From Apricaphanius iberus (Eukaryota > Chordata > Actinopteri > Cyprinodontiformes > Aphaniidae), in the NCBI GenBank assembly GCA_028564705.1, contig JAPXFQ010002386.1:1-64000 (forward strand): a stretch of 64,000 bases of DNA, read 5' to 3'. Each line of letters opens with the position of its first letter. Within the stretch, counting starts at the first letter, position 1. Position numbers and translations under genes: made by a program. Of this stretch, positions 32,640 to 64,000 are shown in pieces. The notes below the pieces were generated by a model. That model searched no databases, had not been told where the DNA came from, and saw only the letters and a list, made by a program, of their open reading frames with translations.

Positions 32640-33010
32640 CTAATATGGCTTTGATCTGGGTCTCAACTGTGTCACTCAGGTAAACACTGTCCAATCAGAA
32701 TGAAGTCCCTCCCACCTTGCAGGTTTGTGCCAGAAGCGCAAAGAAAAAGTTTGGAAGCGTAACTGCAAAGACTGGAGCGAGAGCAAAACTCTGATCAACG
32801 AGAATAAAACAGAGGAAACTGATAACACAAAGTACCTATGGTCAAACAAAAAAAGGACAAAAACTTTACCCTTTTTCTCTAAGAAACTTATTGCAGATAG
32901 TAAGTTTGACTTTTCCAAAAACTTTTTTCAATTGTGTTTTTTCTCTCAATTTGTTGATTTTTGTTAGACTTTCTTAGGGTTTTTCTTGATCCTTTTTGGC
33001 ACAAAATAAA
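32640..33010. repeat. Family C-related fragment
   Basis: Matches 29085-29310 over most of its length (AAACAGAGGAAACT, TTGCAGATAGTAAGTTTGAC, GTTTTTTCTCTCAATTT, TTTTTGGCACAA). Confidence 0.6.
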
Positions 33011-33591
33011 CTCTATAGCAGAGTGAAAGCCCTGCTAACACCATAGCTGGCATGGCAGAAGGCATCAACATCATTAAGATCACATTGTTTTAAAAGTTGG
33101 ATTTAGTAAATGCCTGGTAATACAAACTTGTCTGGGTGAGTAAATGAACGTAATGCATGCTGTACATAAGGTCCAGGTTGAAAAAAGACAAACTTCCCCT
33201 TTAAGGATACTGCATGGGGAACCCACTACCTACAATACCTTCGCTGTGCATAGTTGGTTTGGCATCATTATGTCTGCTAAGCAAATACCATCCATAAGTG
33301 TCCTCATTACATGCCTTTTCAGAGTGTTTTCAAAGTTAAGAGCACAACATTCACGAATATATAACTAAAAACCTTTCAGATGCAAATGCAAATGATTTGA
33401 TCTGCATTCAGTTAAAGAAAAGATAAAAGTAACAGGTATATCATGAATGGTTGGGCAAGCCCTTTAAAGATACAATTCTGCTAGAATTACGCAGGAGGCC
33501 TACAGGTTGTTATCCTGTTAAAAGACATACTCAATAAAATGAGGACATTTAGAGTCCACCTTTGTACTGAACAAAGACGTGTATCAGTTTT
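33011..33591. other. Unassigned intergenic stretch downstream of jag2
   Basis: AT-rich, no recognised features. Confidence 0.4.
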
Positions 33592-34615
33592 TTTAATGTT
33601 GGCCATGGTTAGGTGTTTGGGTTCAAACCAAAACTAGATTACAGTAATACTTGGTCCAGCAAGAGAACAATAACAAACTATAAGATCTCTTCAATGGTTT
33701 TTGAAAAAGAGGGACTTTTTGGAACAAAGAATCCCACCAGTATACCAGTTTGAAAGCTCTCATGTACCAAAAACGAAGATGAAAAGTAGCTTTCACCATA
33801 AATCACAGGGCTAACACAACGTAACTCTCTAAATGCAGCATTTGCAATTTAACAAGAGGAACAAACGTTCTTTAAACAAATTTATATTAATAATTAAGTT
33901 TGAGTATTGACAAAATCTAAAAGTCAATGAAATCTGTCAGTAATAAAAGGAATGACATAAAAAGCCCACAGGCAACCTTATTCTTTAGAATTACTGTAAA
34001 ACAAAGAATCACTTAACTTACTAAAATCAAATATATACAGTCATTTCTGTACTATTTACATGTCCTCTGTACATTACAACAAACATCTTTCCTTTTATAT
34101 GTATTAAGAATCTGCAAATGTGAAAACAAAGGAAACAGTTAGCATTTCAAGGCACTTTTCTTAAAAGATAATTCTGAAAGACCAGCGTAGAAAACCAAGT
34201 AGCAATTCTTATTTTAAAAGGACAAATGCAGGGACTGTTAAGCTTAAGGTCAGCCAGACTTCTATGAAAATTACACACAATATAAATGCTTCTCAAGGTT
34301 TTTGATGAGAATTCAGGATATGGCCTCAAGGCTGGGAGCCATAAACGTTCATCTTAATGTTAAAAACAAAAAGCTCCACCTTTCCTCTTTCCCTTCTGGA
34401 AAAAATTGTGCAATCTCCAGAAACCTAGAAGCCCTTGTGGGGTTTTTTCATGCCATTTTTTAAATTTGTTGCTTCATTTTAAAAAGCCTCCATGCTGTAA
34501 AAAAACTTAAATAAGGCTTGACAAACATGAAGAGTATCTGCAGTCTTCACTCATGGGGTGAGAGCTTTAAAGTCTGCTGTGCTGAAGACTCTCAAAGTTC
34601 CTCCTTTTCTTTTGT
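33592..34615 (-). other. jag2: Probable jag2 3' UTR
   Basis: Directly downstream of the stop codon. About 1 kb free of the repeats that crowd the rest of the window, ending at the first ATTAAA-type polyadenylation signal on the minus strand (plus-strand TTTAAT at 33592-33597). No canonical AATAAA was found nearer. The true end is a guess. Confidence 0.4.
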
Positions 34616-63886
<29,271 letters not shown>

Positions 63887-64000
63887 CTTTAGAGAAGAAA
63901 CCAACAAGTCAGACACATTCCAACTTCCCACAGAATCCATATTACTCATCATAAAAGACACCTCAAAACTGTTGTTTAACATCATATTTCTATAATGAGC

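Overview
This is a window of a vertebrate nuclear genome, almost certainly a ray-finned (teleost) fish. The only host protein-coding gene I can support has Jagged2 architecture with vertebrate splice sites. The repeats are typically teleostean: Rex3 (RTE clade), a Rex6/R4-type relic, L2- and L1-type LINEs, Penelope GIY-YIG, Tc1/mariner, several MITE families, a tRNA-derived SINE, solo LTRs and microsatellites. I do not assign a species.

Host gene. The minus strand from 63886 down to 34616 carries the 3' half of a Jagged2-type Notch ligand (jag2): 14 coding exons, 2178 nt, 725 residues plus stop. The frame stays open across every junction. The exons encode EGF-like repeats (63886-50736), a cysteine-rich juxtamembrane region (43442-36532) and one transmembrane helix with a basic cytoplasmic tail (35124-34616). 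Exons for the signal peptide, MNNL, DSL and first EGF repeats lie beyond position 64000. Introns of 5-7 kb are packed with transposon fragments.

Layout. 1-5770: a nested LINE stack in which an L1-type element sits beside or in a Rex3 and is itself split by a second Rex3 with an 11-bp target duplication. 5.8-13 kb: a dispersed LINE-tail repeat (called family A here), a degenerate DNA transposon, and an L2 interrupted by an unclassified element with a 164-codon ORF. 13.6-17.5 kb: two Tc1/mariner elements, one with an uninterrupted 347-codon transposase, the other split by a solo LTR. 19-21 kb and 27.3-30 kb: inverted copies of an unrecognised unit with conserved exon-like blocks. 23-26.2 kb: a MITE, a LINE fragment, and a LINE composite holding a 28S rRNA fragment in reverse orientation. 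30.3-33 kb: a third Rex3 with a 40-bp imperfect target duplication. 33.6-34.6 kb: probable jag2 3' UTR. 36-63 kb: jag2 introns with Penelope, L2, L1, Rex3, Rex6, SINE, LTR and MITE insertions.

Most notable: family A carries a CTCF-core-like motif at the same internal place in every copy that keeps that segment; the inverted pair of spliced-looking units; the 28S/LINE chimera; the membrane/coiled-coil ORF element; and the in-frame L1-Rex3 reading frame.
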